A stretch of DNA of 64,000 nt from CAZADA01 sp964568975 (GTDB taxonomy: Bacteria; Pseudomonadota; Alphaproteobacteria; Caulobacterales; Maricaulaceae), in the NCBI GenBank assembly GCA_964568975.1, contig CAZMSO010000010.1, positions 17,345 through 81,344 of the forward strand. Reading direction: 5' to 3'. Under the pieces are notes generated by a model. It was not told the DNA's origin and made no database searches. It saw only the letters and a program-made list of their open reading frames with translations. How positions within the stretch are numbered: position 1 is the first letter of the stretch; the number at the start of each line of letters is the position of its first letter. Position numbers and translations under genes: made by a program. Shown in pieces: positions 24,901-33,102 of the stretch.

Positions 24901-25742
24901 AAAACCAACACGCCGACGGTTCCCGACACGCCGGGTCCGGCCTTCATCGGCACGACAATGTCTGAGGCCGCCGGGGCGGGAAGGGCGGCGGCGTCTTCCG
25001 CGATCCGCTCAGCCAAGCGCGGGTGGTAAAGCCCGACGTCGGGATAGACCCGCGGGCCCTCGCTTGTCACCGCGCCGCGCAAGCCGGCGCGCGGGCCCGC
25101 CGCGTAGCGCCCGACCAGGAAGCGGACCATGGCCGCGACATTCTCATCCGAGCCGGCGAGCCAGTATTGCAGCGTCAGGAAATAGGCGCGCAAATCTTGC
25201 GCCGCACCGGGAATGAACTTCAGCACTTTCGAGACATTGCGCAGGATCGCCATTTGCTTGGCGCCCTCAGAGCCAGCGGGTTTCGACCCATTGGCCTTGC
25301 CCTTGCCGCGCAGCCGCTTGATCAGGCCAGTGAGGCCCTTCGCCGGCGCGCTCATATCGAGCTGACCCGCACGGGTGAGCTTGACAATCTCGCCGGCGGA
25401 CATGATCGCCATCATCGCGTCGCACTGGTCGCGGCGGGCCTCAAGCGCGGGGCCGATGGCGCGCACATGCTCGTCCATAAAGAGCATGGAGGCGATGATG
25501 ACGTCGCCTTGCGCGACGGCGGCTTTGCAACGCTCAAGGGCGGCGGCGTCGCTCGCCCAATCGGAGGCGGCGTGCAAGCTCAGCGAGACGCCGGGGAGAT
25601 CGTCGGCCAAGCGTGCGGCGACCCGCTCCGTTGCGCCGGCAAGGTGTTTGTCGAGCGTGACGATCACCACGCGCATCGGCGCGGCGGCGGCGCTGTTGAC
25701 GCGGGTGGGCGTCTCAGCGGCTGAAGTGAGCTTTAGCGTCAT
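21912..25742 (-). CDS. bchH: Magnesium chelatase catalytic subunit BchH
   Basis: BchH binds protoporphyrin IX and, with BchI and BchD, inserts Mg2+. The 1276-aa length and segments such as RVVIVTLDKHLAGA, HFGTHGALEFMPGKQAGL and LYAANNPSEGMIAKRRAVATLVSHLTPP are typical. The 5' end overlaps bchB by 29 bases. A start at the second Met (25676), just before RVVIVTLD, would remove 22 residues and is possible, but neither start has a strong ribosome binding site. bchI and bchD are not in the window. Confidence 0.95.
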   Translation of the reverse strand: MTLKLTSAAETPTRVNSAAAAPMRVVIVTLDKHLAGATERVAARLADDLPGVSLSLHAASDWASDAAALERCKAAVAQGDVIIASMLFMDEHVRAIGPALEARRDQCDAMMAIMSAGEIVKLTRAGQLDMSAPAKGLTGLIKRLRGKGKANGSKPAGSEGAKQMAILRNVSKVLKFIPGAAQDLRAYFLTLQYWLAGSDENVAAMVRFLVGRYAAGPRAGLRGAVTSEGPRVYPDVGLYHPRLAERIAEDAAALPAPAASDIVVPMKAGPGVSGTVGVLVLRSYVLAGDAGHYDGAIAALEAQGLQVIPAFASGLDARPAIEKFFVKDGAPVVDAVVSLTGFSLVGGPAYNDAMGAEAALKALDVPYICAHPLEFQTLQQWGGSSQGLSPVESTIMVAIPELDGAIAPTVFGGRGDPAGEACGGCARACDFPDNGQQQPMRACPERVETLAARVARLVALRRTPRDQRRVAVVLFNFPPNGGAVGTAAYLDVFASLHNTLTALREAGYALDAPATPDALRAAVVEGNAELFGADANVYARIPADDHVRRERWLAELEAQWGPAPGRQLSDGANIQILGARFGNVFIGIQPGFGYEGDPMRLLFEEGFAPTHAFSAFYRYLREDFAAHAVLHFGTHGALEFMPGKQAGLAERCWPDRLIGDVPNFYLYAANNPSEGMIAKRRAVATLVSHLTPPVEQAGLYKGLEDLKASLTRRRGLAPEREAEARDLAELIQAQAAELDLAEAEPPWTAAEADAHVAALTHTVRELEETLIPHGLHVVGRAAPENERAELLAAMGEAMSDARPDPAVITAAMSGAIPDDFSEADRALAQRLADAARHLGEDHEIPAILHALDGGYIAPVAGGDILRAPEILPTGRNLHGFDPFRMPSAFALKDGARQAQRLLDRHTADGHPLPETVALVLWGTDNLKSEGGPIAQALALMGARPRFDGYGRLCGATLIPLEDLGRPRVDVLATLSGIFRDLLPMHTKLLAEAAWLAASAEDEPAELNFVRKHALATMAETGCDLETAALRVFSNADGAYGANVNQLIDSGAWGEEDELADAFEKRKSYAYGRDAKPVRQEAILKSVLRDVDLAYQNLDSVELGVTTIDHYFDTLGGVGRAANRAKREAGAEGQAAAAAVYIGDQTRGEGKVRTLSEQVALETRTRMLNPRWYDALLKHGYEGVRQIEAHVTNTMGWSATTGQVAPWVYQRLAETFVLDEALREKLASLNPRSAAKTAQRLIEACERQYWTPDPATLDALRAAGADLEDRVEGVAAA

Positions 25743-27375
25743 AGAGGGTCTCGACAGTGATGACGGGAAGGCCCTGGTCTTGGGCGAAGAGCTCCGTGTT
25801 GCGGCGCACTTTGCCGCGCACGAAGAAGGGGATTTTCTTCAGTTCAGTCTCAGCGTCCGCAGCCCAAGACGGGGCCGCGCCGGTGGCGGCGGGGCTTTGG
25901 GCGGCGGCGTCCGCGTGAGCGGCGTCCGTATCGGCGGGGGCCTCGGCGGCGGCGAGCGCGGGCGACGACGCGTCGACGGGCGCGCTCGCCGGCGCGCGCG
26001 GCGTGTGGGCGGCCAAATGCGACGGCCCCGCGGCGTCATTGAACTCAAAGTCCTCGCGGAACATCGTCAACAGATGCTCCTCAAGGCCCATCACCAGCGG
26101 ATGCACGAGGGTGTCGAAGAGCACGTTCGCGCCCTCAAAGCCCATCATGGGCGAGGTGCGCGCGGGGAAGTCCTGCACGTGCACGGGCGCTGAGATCACC
26201 GCACACCCCACCCCCAGGCGTTTGGCGATGTGGCGCTCCATCTGGGTGCCGAGGACAAGCTCCGGCTCAGCGGCGGCGATCGCCTCCTCGACCTCGAGGT
26301 AGTCGTCAGTGATGAGGGCCTTAAGGCCGTATGTCTCTGCGGCGGCGCGGACATCGCGGGCGAACACCCGATCATAGGTCCCAAGGCCGGCGACCTCGAA
26401 GCCGAGTTCGTCGCGGGCCACGCGCGCCAGCGCGATGGCGTGGGTCGCGTCGCCGAAGATGAAGACGCGCTTGCCCGTGAGGTATGAGGAGTCGACGGAG
26501 TGCGACCACCAGGGCAGGCGCAGGCGCGGATCGTGAAGGGCCGCCTCGGGATCGAGCCCGGCGATGTCGGCGACCTCGCGGATGAAGTCCTGCGTCGCGC
26601 CCACGCCGATGGGCACGGTGCGCACTGTCGGTTGGCCGAAGGTCTTTTCGAGCCAGCGGGCCGCGGTGTCGGCGATCTCGGGATAAAGGACGATGTTGAA
26701 GTCCGCCTCGCCCAGGCGCGCAATGTCGGCCGGCCGCGCGCCCATGGGCGCGGTCACCGCGACCTCGACGCCGAGCCGCTCAAGGATGCGCGTGACTTCC
26801 GCCATGTCGTCGCGATGGCGGAAGCCCAGCGCGGTGGGCCCAAGGAGGTTGCACGTCGGCCGCCGCCCAGGCGCGCGTTCGAGATCACGCCCCGACGCCC
26901 GTTCAGGGCGCGCCTCGCCGGGAGCGGGCGCGTGGACGCCGGCGAGGCCGCGCACAAGCTGGTAAAAGGTTTCCGAGGCGCCCCAGTTTTCCTTCTTGGA
27001 GTAAGACGGCAGCTCCAGCGGGATCACCGGCGCGGGCAAATCGAGCGCCTTAGCGAGGCCCGCGGGATCGTCCTGCAGCAACTCTGCTGTGCACGACGCG
27101 CCGACAATCAGCGCTTCCGGCTTAAAGCGCTCATAGGCTTCATGGGCGGCGGACTTGAAGAGATCGGCGGTGTCGGCCCCGAGGTCGCGGGCCTGGAAAG
27201 TGGTGTAGGTGACGGGCGGGCGGACGTCGCGCCGCTCAATCATCGTGAACAAAAGATCGGCGTAAGTGTCGCCCTGGGGGGCGTGCAGCACATAATGCAG
27301 CCCCTCCATGCCGGTGGCGACGCGCATAGCGCCGACATGCGGCGGGCCTTCATAAGTCCAAACGCTGAGCTGCAT
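25714..27375 (-). CDS. bchB: Dark protochlorophyllide reductase subunit BchB
   Basis: BchB forms the catalytic component of DPOR with BchN. The 553-aa protein begins MQLSVWTYEGPPHVGAMRVA, the standard start, with Asp36 (QGDTYADLL) as the unusual oxygen ligand of the NB cluster. Substrate-side motifs include YTTFQARDLG and IVGASCTAELLQDD. An Ala/Pro/Ser-rich linker of about 50 residues separates the core from the C-terminal small domain (AETELKKIPFFVRGKVRRNTE). It follows bchN by 3 bases. Confidence 0.96.
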   Translation of the reverse strand: MQLSVWTYEGPPHVGAMRVATGMEGLHYVLHAPQGDTYADLLFTMIERRDVRPPVTYTTFQARDLGADTADLFKSAAHEAYERFKPEALIVGASCTAELLQDDPAGLAKALDLPAPVIPLELPSYSKKENWGASETFYQLVRGLAGVHAPAPGEARPERASGRDLERAPGRRPTCNLLGPTALGFRHRDDMAEVTRILERLGVEVAVTAPMGARPADIARLGEADFNIVLYPEIADTAARWLEKTFGQPTVRTVPIGVGATQDFIREVADIAGLDPEAALHDPRLRLPWWSHSVDSSYLTGKRVFIFGDATHAIALARVARDELGFEVAGLGTYDRVFARDVRAAAETYGLKALITDDYLEVEEAIAAAEPELVLGTQMERHIAKRLGVGCAVISAPVHVQDFPARTSPMMGFEGANVLFDTLVHPLVMGLEEHLLTMFREDFEFNDAAGPSHLAAHTPRAPASAPVDASSPALAAAEAPADTDAAHADAAAQSPAATGAAPSWAADAETELKKIPFFVRGKVRRNTELFAQDQGLPVITVETLYDAKAHFSR

Positions 27376-27378
27376 CGC

Positions 27379-28674
27379 TTAGACCTCCAGCCGCGCGCGC
27401 CGCACCAGCGAGCGCGTGAACAGACCCGCGAGATCGCCGGCCTGGTCGAAGCCGTGGACCGGCGAGAACACCAGCTCGATCGACCATTTCGTCGCGATCC
27501 CCTCGGCCTCGAGGGGGTTGGCGAGGCCGAGCCCGCACACCGCGAGATCAGGCTTCAGAGCGCGGCAGCGGTCGAGCTGGCGGTCGACATCCTGGCCTTC
27601 GCTGAGGGTGACGCTCTGCGGCAAGCGCGCGAGCTCCTCGGCCATGTGGGCGCGGTGGATGGTGGGCGCGCCCACCTCCGTCAGCGCGACGCCGAGCTCC
27701 TCATGGAGAAAACGCGCGAGCGGGATCTCAAGCTGGCTGTCGGGGAAGAAGAACACCCGCTTGCCGGCGAGGCGTTCTTTATGGGCGGCGAGCGCGGCGC
27801 GCGCGCGCGCGCGACCGGGCTCCACGACCGCCTCAAAGCGCGCGGGATCGACGCTAAAGGCCTCCGCGGCGGCCTTGAGCCAGGCCGTCGTGCCGTCCGC
27901 GCCGAAGGGAAAGGGCGCGGCCAGACGCTGAGCGCCGCGCTCTTCTAAGAGGCGCGCGGTGTCGGCGAGGAAGGGCTGGGCGAGGAGGAACTTGGTCGAC
28001 GCCCCCACGGCCGGCATGGCCTCGGCTTGGCGGGCGGGGAAGAAATCCACCCGCTCAAGGCCGAGGCCGGCGAAGATCCGGCGGAACTGGTCTTCCACAA
28101 TGTCGGGCAGAGCGCCGGCCACCAGAAGCGAATCGCCCGCGTCCGCCGGCGCTTGGGCGAGGGTGGGGACAAGCGCGGCGAGGCAGGCGTCTTCGCCTTG
28201 CGTGAAGGTGGTCTCAATGCCCGAGCCTGAATAATTGAGGACCCGGGTCGCGGGCGCATGCGCGGCGTCGAGGCGCTCGGCCGCGCGCTTGAGGTCAAGC
28301 TTGATCACCTCGGAGGGGCAGGAGCCGACCAGGAACAGCAGCTTGATGTCGGGTCGGCGCGCGAGCAGCCGCGCGGCCACGCGGTCAAGCTCCTCATTGG
28401 CGTCGGCGAGGCCGGCGAGGTCGCGCTCCTCCAAAATGGCGGTGGCGAAGCGCGGCTCGGCGAAAATCATCACGCCCGCGGCCGACTGCATCAGATGCGC
28501 GCAGGTGCGCGAGCCCACAATCAAGAAGAAGGCGTCTTGGATCTTGCGGTGCAGCCAGACAATGCCGGTAAGGCCGCAAAACACTTCGCGCTGGCCGCGC
28601 TCGCGCAACACGGGGCGCTCTGTGCAGCCTCCCGGCTGGGCGTCGCGGGCGAGGGGGGCGGTCGCGGCGCTCAC
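27379..28674 (-). CDS. bchN: Dark protochlorophyllide reductase subunit BchN
   Basis: BchN carries three cysteine ligands of the NB-cluster: EVFCGLTG, GSRTCAHLM and LVGSCPSEV are all present. The protein is 431 aa from the GTG at 28674, which overlaps the bchF stop (GTGA) and has AGGTGGA 9 bases upstream. Another GTG three codons earlier (28683) is in frame. Neighbours bchF and bchB are coupled on each side. Confidence 0.95.
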   Translation of the reverse strand: MSAATAPLARDAQPGGCTERPVLRERGQREVFCGLTGIVWLHRKIQDAFFLIVGSRTCAHLMQSAAGVMIFAEPRFATAILEERDLAGLADANEELDRVAARLLARRPDIKLLFLVGSCPSEVIKLDLKRAAERLDAAHAPATRVLNYSGSGIETTFTQGEDACLAALVPTLAQAPADAGDSLLVAGALPDIVEDQFRRIFAGLGLERVDFFPARQAEAMPAVGASTKFLLAQPFLADTARLLEERGAQRLAAPFPFGADGTTAWLKAAAEAFSVDPARFEAVVEPGRARARAALAAHKERLAGKRVFFFPDSQLEIPLARFLHEELGVALTEVGAPTIHRAHMAEELARLPQSVTLSEGQDVDRQLDRCRALKPDLAVCGLGLANPLEAEGIATKWSIELVFSPVHGFDQAGDLAGLFTRSLVRRARLEV

Positions 28675-29231
28675 GCGGCCCACTCCACCTGCGCGGCGGC
28701 CTCGGCCTCGGCGTTGGCGGCCGCGCCCTCAAGGCGCGCTTGGCGCAGCTTCCAGATGAATTGCGCGGCGTTGACGACGTAGGACGCATACGCCGCCAAC
28801 GCGAGCAGCATCTGCTCGCGCGGCCCGCCCCAGCCGAACACGATCGCGCCGAGATAAGCCGTGTGCAGAGCAAGCACGAGCATGCTCACCACGTCCTCCC
28901 AGAAGAAGGGGCGCGCGAACAGCCATTCGCCGAAGACGTCCTTCTCCCAAATCGACCCCGTGATCATGATCGCGTAGAGCACCAGCGTCTTGACCACGAT
29001 CGAGCCTGTGGCGAGCGCGAAGCCCTCGCCGCTGGCGAGATAGCGCAAGACCAGGCCCAGGCTGACCAGGAAGACGAGGAATTGCACGGGCGCCAGCACG
29101 CCTTGCACCACGGTCCAGGGCGAGGCGTCGCGCCGACGGCGCTCTTGGGGTGTGTAAAGCGTCCCGCGGGACGCCGCGGGCGGCGCCTTCTGCGGCGCTC
29201 TTTGGTTGGTGCGCGCACTGGTCTGCGACAT
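28671..29231 (-). CDS. bchF: 3-vinyl bacteriochlorophyllide hydratase BchF
   Basis: BchF hydrates the C3 vinyl group before BchC oxidises it. The 186-aa membrane protein has the family core RRDASPWTVVQGVLAPVQF, SIWEKDVFGEWLFARPFFWEDVVSM and AAYASYVVNAAQFIWKL, with four to five helices. The ATG at 29231 follows ggaggag; the longer frame to 29672 is not supported. It is the first gene of the minus-strand superoperon, downstream of a degenerate PpsR operator pair. Confidence 0.95.
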   Translation of the reverse strand: MSQTSARTNQRAPQKAPPAASRGTLYTPQERRRRDASPWTVVQGVLAPVQFLVFLVSLGLVLRYLASGEGFALATGSIVVKTLVLYAIMITGSIWEKDVFGEWLFARPFFWEDVVSMLVLALHTAYLGAIVFGWGGPREQMLLALAAYASYVVNAAQFIWKLRQARLEGAAANAEAEAAAQVEWAA

Positions 29232-29374
29232 GAGCGCTCCTCCACCAGAAGCCGGACGCCCCGCGCCCGCGACTTCCACATCGCCCGATAAGCCGTCGGT
29301 GGTCGGCCGCAAGGCCTGCGCCCGCCTCGAGCTCTCGTGATCTGGAAGGGAGGTTATCGACAGGCTGGGACGCG

Positions 29375-29408
29375 TGTCAATCCAACTTAACGTCAAGCTG
29401 GCTTGACG
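29375..29408. promoter_or_regulatory. Degenerate PpsR-type operator pair between bchF and ppaA
   Basis: Two abutting 18-mers resemble PpsR sites: TGTCAATCCAACTTAACG (29375-29392, TGT-N12-ACG) and CGTCAAGCTGGCTTGACG (29391-29408, CGT-N12-ACG, with 7-base arms). Both carry GTCAA/TTGAC half-sites. They lie in the 416-base divergent region 29232-29647 upstream of bchF. The rest of that region holds no gene I can support; open frames there are antisense or arginine-rich shadows. Confidence 0.5.
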
Positions 29409-29647
29409 CTTGCGCCAATTTGCCCCACTCTCAGCGTGTGATTGCGTCGCGCTGGCGGCTTGATAAAGCGAGGCTGGATTGGTTGTCTGCACAACATACC
29501 CGCGCGAGCCGGCCGTGTTGCGGTGCAGCATTCGTCCGGCGTCGCGCCAAGCACACGACATGGCGACGGCGACACGCGCCGCGCTCGCGAGGGGCGGAAT
29601 GTCCGCCGCAGGCGGTCCCGCCCCCGTCATGGGGCAGGGAGCAGCCG

Positions 29648-30547
29648 ATGGGCGACAGATCCGACCGAGCAACGCTGGCGGGTTGGGCGGGGCGGGCGCC
29701 GCGCCGCGACTTGGAGGACCCGCCTCCGGATCGATCTTTCGAGACGTCTGGACGGCGCGCGCCGTCGGCGCCGACTGGCGATGGAGTTGACGGTTTGTCG
29801 CGCGTCGTCGAAGCGGAGATCATCCCGCGGCTGATGCTCCTCGCGCGCATGGGCGGGGAGGCCAATTCCGGCGTAGGCGATGAGGTGCGCCCGGCCGAGA
29901 TTGACGCGCTCTTGGCGTATGCAGTGGCGCGGGACGTGCCCGCGGCTGTGGCCCTTGTGGAGGGGTTGCGCGCGCGCGGCGCTGCGGATGAAGCGGTGTG
30001 TTTAGCGCTGGTGGCGCCCGCAGCGCGGGATGTGGGGCGTCTTTGGGAAGAAGACGAAATTGATTTCGCCCAAGCGACGATGGCGCTGTTCACCCTGCAC
30101 GCGGTGGTGCGCCATATCGGGGTGGCGATGGGCGAAGCCGGCGCTTTTCCCACAGCGGGGCGGCGGGTGCTCCTCGGCATGGCCTGCGGCGATCAACACA
30201 CCCTCGGCTTGGCGATGGTGGCGGAGTTTCTCCGCCGCGCGGGCTGGGACGTGTGGCAGGAGAGCGACGCCGGGGCGGCGGCCTTGCGCGAGATTGCGGC
30301 CTCGGAGTGGTTTGACGCCATCGGCCTGTCGGCCGCGCGCGTGGACAATTTGGCGGCGTTGGCCGCGGAGATTCGCGGGCTGAAGGCGGCGTCGCTCAAT
30401 CCAGCGGTCCGCATGGTGGTGGGAGGTCATGTGTATCACGACCACCCGGATCTGGCGCAGCGCGTGGGCGCGGACGCCGTGGCCGCGGACGCGCGTGAAG
30501 CGGTGCTTGTGTTGGCGGATTTCTTTGAACCAGCTGCGGACCAGTGA
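29648..30547 (+). CDS. ppaA: Cobalamin-binding antirepressor PpaA/AerR
   Basis: PpaA/AerR binds B12 and modulates PpsR/CrtJ according to light. The 299-aa protein has a helical middle (about 50-160) and a C-terminal B12-binding domain with GDQHTLG at 181-187 (His184 would ligate cobalt), GLSAARVDN and VVGGHVYHDHPD. The ATG at 29648 has cagggag upstream; the open frame to 29420 crosses the bchF control region. The first ~45 residues are basic/low-complexity. ppsR follows 34 bases later, as in other clusters. Confidence 0.9.
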   Translation: MGDRSDRATLAGWAGRAPRRDLEDPPPDRSFETSGRRAPSAPTGDGVDGLSRVVEAEIIPRLMLLARMGGEANSGVGDEVRPAEIDALLAYAVARDVPAAVALVEGLRARGAADEAVCLALVAPAARDVGRLWEEDEIDFAQATMALFTLHAVVRHIGVAMGEAGAFPTAGRRVLLGMACGDQHTLGLAMVAEFLRRAGWDVWQESDAGAAALREIAASEWFDAIGLSAARVDNLAALAAEIRGLKAASLNPAVRMVVGGHVYHDHPDLAQRVGADAVAADAREAVLVLADFFEPAADQ

Positions 30548-30581
30548 TCAGGCCGTGCGGGCGAGAGACTATGTGGTGACT

Positions 30582-32045
30582 ATGGACACACGCGCATCTT
30601 CCCCGCACGCCAAGCGTTTTGGCTGGCCGGACCAGTCGTTTGGCGGGATGGCGGGCGCGACCACGGTGGATGTCATCGCCAGCAGCTCCGACGTGGCGAT
30701 GGTGTTGGATGGCGATGGCGTCATTCGAGACGTGGCGTTCGGCAGCGAGGACATCCTCGACCAAGGCTATGACGGCTGGGTGGGTCAGCCCTGGGTGGAG
30801 ACCGTGACCCGCGAGAGCCGCCCGAAAATTGAGGCGCTGTTGCGCGACGCCGCTGGCGCGGCGCAGAGCCGCTGGCGGCAAGTCAATCACCCCTTGCGCG
30901 AGGGGGGGGATTTGCCCGTGCGCTATGTTGCGGTCGCAGACGCCGGCAGCGGGCGCGTCGTCGCCGTCGGTCGCGAGTTGCGCGCGCTTTCTGTGATGCA
31001 ACAGCAATTGATCGAGGTTCAGCGCGCTGTTGAGCAGGATCATGAGCGCTTGCGCCATGTGGAGACGCGCTACCGCATCCTGTTTCAAATGACGAACGAG
31101 CCGGTGTTGATCGTCAAAGCCTCGGATCTGACGATCAGCGACGCCAATCCGGCTGCGTGCCGCTTGCTGGAGGTTGAGGCCGACGCGCTGCACGGCCGCG
31201 GGCTTTTGACGCTGTTCAAGCGTAAGGACCAGCTGCGGGTCCAAAGCATGCTTGGCGAAGCGCGCGCTGCGCGTCGGGTGGACGATGTGGCGGTGCGCTT
31301 GGCGGCCCCCGCGTCGTCGAGCCGATTTCTGATTTCCGGCTCGTTGTTTCGCCAAGCGCACGCCTCCTACTATTTGCTGCGGCTGGCGGGAGGGCCCCAG
31401 GCGCCGACCGCGGGGGCGGCGCGGTCGAGTTTCGTGGATGTGCTCGAGGATTTGCCCGATGGGCTCGTGGTGGCGGACGCCGATTTGCGCATTCGCCTCG
31501 CGAACGCGGCGTTCTTGGAGATGGCGCAGCTGGCGACGGTCGAGCACGCGCGCGGGGAATTGCTGGAGCAGTTTGTCGGGCGCACGGGCGTCGACCTGAG
31601 CGTGTTGACCGCGAATTTGCGCGAGTATGGGTCCGTGCGCCAGTTCGCCACAGTGGTGAACGGGCAGTTCGGCTCGCGCGAGGATGTCGAGCTGTCGGCC
31701 GTCGTGACGGGGGACAATCGCGATCGCTTTTACGGCTTTTCACTGCGGCCGGCGGCCGGGCGACGCCTGGGCGGCGGGCGCGCGGCGGCCGCGGGCGGCG
31801 ACCTCACACGTGAGGGGTCGCGTTCGGTCGAGCATCTCACGGAATTGGTGGGGCGGGTCTCCTTGAAGGAGATTGTGCGCGAAACAACGGATTTGATTGA
31901 GCGTTTGTGTATTGAAGCCGCGCTTGAGCTGACGGGTGACAACCGCGCCTCCGCGGCGGAGATTTTGGGCCTCAGCCGCCAGAGCCTCTATGCAAAGCTC
32001 CACCGTTACGGCCTCGGGCCCCGGGGGGCGGCTGAGGAGCGCTGA
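30582..32045 (+). CDS. ppsR: Photosynthesis repressor PpsR/CrtJ
   Basis: PpsR represses bch, crt and puc genes under oxygen or light by binding TGT-N12-ACA. The 487-aa protein has an N-terminal PAS (about 25-135), a linker helix (Q-linker, about 137-160), PAS1 (about 161-270), PAS2 (about 283-390) and a C-terminal Fis-type HTH (about 430-480, ASAAEILGLSRQSLYAKLHRYGL). Only two cysteines occur, Cys193 and Cys443; Cys443 is beside the HTH as in other PpsR proteins. Start is uncertain: ATG 30582 is used, with GTG codons just upstream. Confidence 0.94.
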   Translation: MDTRASSPHAKRFGWPDQSFGGMAGATTVDVIASSSDVAMVLDGDGVIRDVAFGSEDILDQGYDGWVGQPWVETVTRESRPKIEALLRDAAGAAQSRWRQVNHPLREGGDLPVRYVAVADAGSGRVVAVGRELRALSVMQQQLIEVQRAVEQDHERLRHVETRYRILFQMTNEPVLIVKASDLTISDANPAACRLLEVEADALHGRGLLTLFKRKDQLRVQSMLGEARAARRVDDVAVRLAAPASSSRFLISGSLFRQAHASYYLLRLAGGPQAPTAGAARSSFVDVLEDLPDGLVVADADLRIRLANAAFLEMAQLATVEHARGELLEQFVGRTGVDLSVLTANLREYGSVRQFATVVNGQFGSREDVELSAVVTGDNRDRFYGFSLRPAAGRRLGGGRAAAAGGDLTREGSRSVEHLTELVGRVSLKEIVRETTDLIERLCIEAALELTGDNRASAAEILGLSRQSLYAKLHRYGLGPRGAAEER

Positions 32046-32136
32046 CCCGCGGCGCATTGTCCCTGGGGGCGTGAGGGCGGTGGGTGCTCTCTACTAAACT
32101 CATGACATTTCTGCGAAAAATGTGCTTCCCGAGGGT

Positions 32137-32167
32137 TGTCAGGCTGCGTTGACACTCCAGGCTGTCA
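32137..32167 (+). promoter_or_regulatory. bchG promoter region with paired PpsR-type operators
   Basis: TGTCAGGCTGCGTTGACA (32137-32154) is an exact TGT-N12-ACA site. It overlaps a second dyad TGACA-N8-TGTCA (32150-32167). A -35-like TTGACA (32149-32154) lies within the pair. The arrangement repeats that before bchC, one consensus site plus an overlapping TGACA/TGTCA dyad. Confidence 0.75.
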
Positions 32168-32184
32168 ACACTAGCGTCTGCGGT

Positions 32185-33102
32185 ATGGAGCGAACCGTCG
32201 CCGTCCCTCGTCCTGCGCGCTCATGGCCGGCCCCGGCGGCGGTCCTTGAGCTGTTGAAGCCCGTCACGTGGTTTGCGCCCATGTGGGCCTTTGGCTGCGG
32301 CGTGGTGTCGGCGGGCGTGGATCTCTCGCAACGGTGGACGTTTTTGCTGGCGGGCGTGGTGCTCGCTGGTCCGCTGGTGTGCGCCACGAGCCAGGCGGTC
32401 AATGACTGGTTCGACCGGCATGTGGACGCGATCAACGAGCCCCATCGGCCGATCCCCTCAGGCCGCGTGCCGGGACGGTGGGGGCTTGGGATCGCGGTCG
32501 CGTGGACGGCGGTCTCGCTCGTGTGGGGCGCGGCGTTGGGCGTGTGGGTGGGTGTGGCGACGGTCGTCGGCTTAGCGCTCGCCTGGGCATACAGCGCGCC
32601 GCCGCTGCGGCTGAAGCAAAGCGGCTGGGCGGGCCCGGCCTCCGTGGCGTTGAGCTATGAAGGCTTGGCGTGGTTCACGGGCGCGGCCGTGGTCGCGGGC
32701 GGGTTGCCGAACGCCCAGGTCTTGGCGCTGGCGGGGCTCTACAGCGTCGGCGCCTTCGGCATCATGACCCTCAATGATTTCAAGGCGGTGGAGGGCGACC
32801 GCGCCATGGGCCTGCGCTCGCTGCCGGTGACGTTGGGCGTGGAGCGGGCCGCGCGCCTCGCCTGCGTCGTGATGGCGGCGCCGCAGCTGGTCGTGGTCGC
32901 CGCCTTGCTGGCCTGGGGTCGGCCGGCGCATGCGTTGATTGTCGCGGTGCTGTTGATGATCCAGATCGGCTTGATGGCCCGGCTGTTGCGCGATCCGCGC
33001 GGACGCACGCCGTGGTACAACGCCACGGGCACGACGCTTTATGTGCTTGGCATGTTGGTGAGCGCGTTCGCGGTCGGCGGCGTGGCGGGAGCGACTCCAT
33101 GA
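32185..33102 (+). CDS. bchG: Bacteriochlorophyll synthase BchG
   Basis: BchG esterifies bacteriochlorophyllide a with geranylgeranyl diphosphate. The 305-aa UbiA-family membrane protein has the first Asp-rich motif in NDWFDRHVDAINEPHRPIPS (73-92) and a second around YSVGAFGIMTLNDFKAVEGDRAMG, with about eight helices. I use ATG 32185; upstream in-frame codons lie within the operator. The ribosome binding site is weak. The stop overlaps the next gene (ATGA). Confidence 0.95.
   Translation: MERTVAVPRPARSWPAPAAVLELLKPVTWFAPMWAFGCGVVSAGVDLSQRWTFLLAGVVLAGPLVCATSQAVNDWFDRHVDAINEPHRPIPSGRVPGRWGLGIAVAWTAVSLVWGAALGVWVGVATVVGLALAWAYSAPPLRLKQSGWAGPASVALSYEGLAWFTGAAVVAGGLPNAQVLALAGLYSVGAFGIMTLNDFKAVEGDRAMGLRSLPVTLGVERAARLACVVMAAPQLVVVAALLAWGRPAHALIVAVLLMIQIGLMARLLRDPRGRTPWYNATGTTLYVLGMLVSAFAVGGVAGATP

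Noticed and set aside
28671..29672. 333-aa version of BchF
   Set aside because: The extension crosses the PpsR operator and promoter region; the family length fits the start at 29231.
29420..30547. 375-aa version of PpaA
   Set aside because: The added N-terminus is Arg/Trp-rich and crosses the bchF-ppaA control region; ATG 29648 has a Shine-Dalgarno.
30571..30582. Earlier ATG at 30571 as the ppsR start
   Set aside because: It is out of frame with PpsR.
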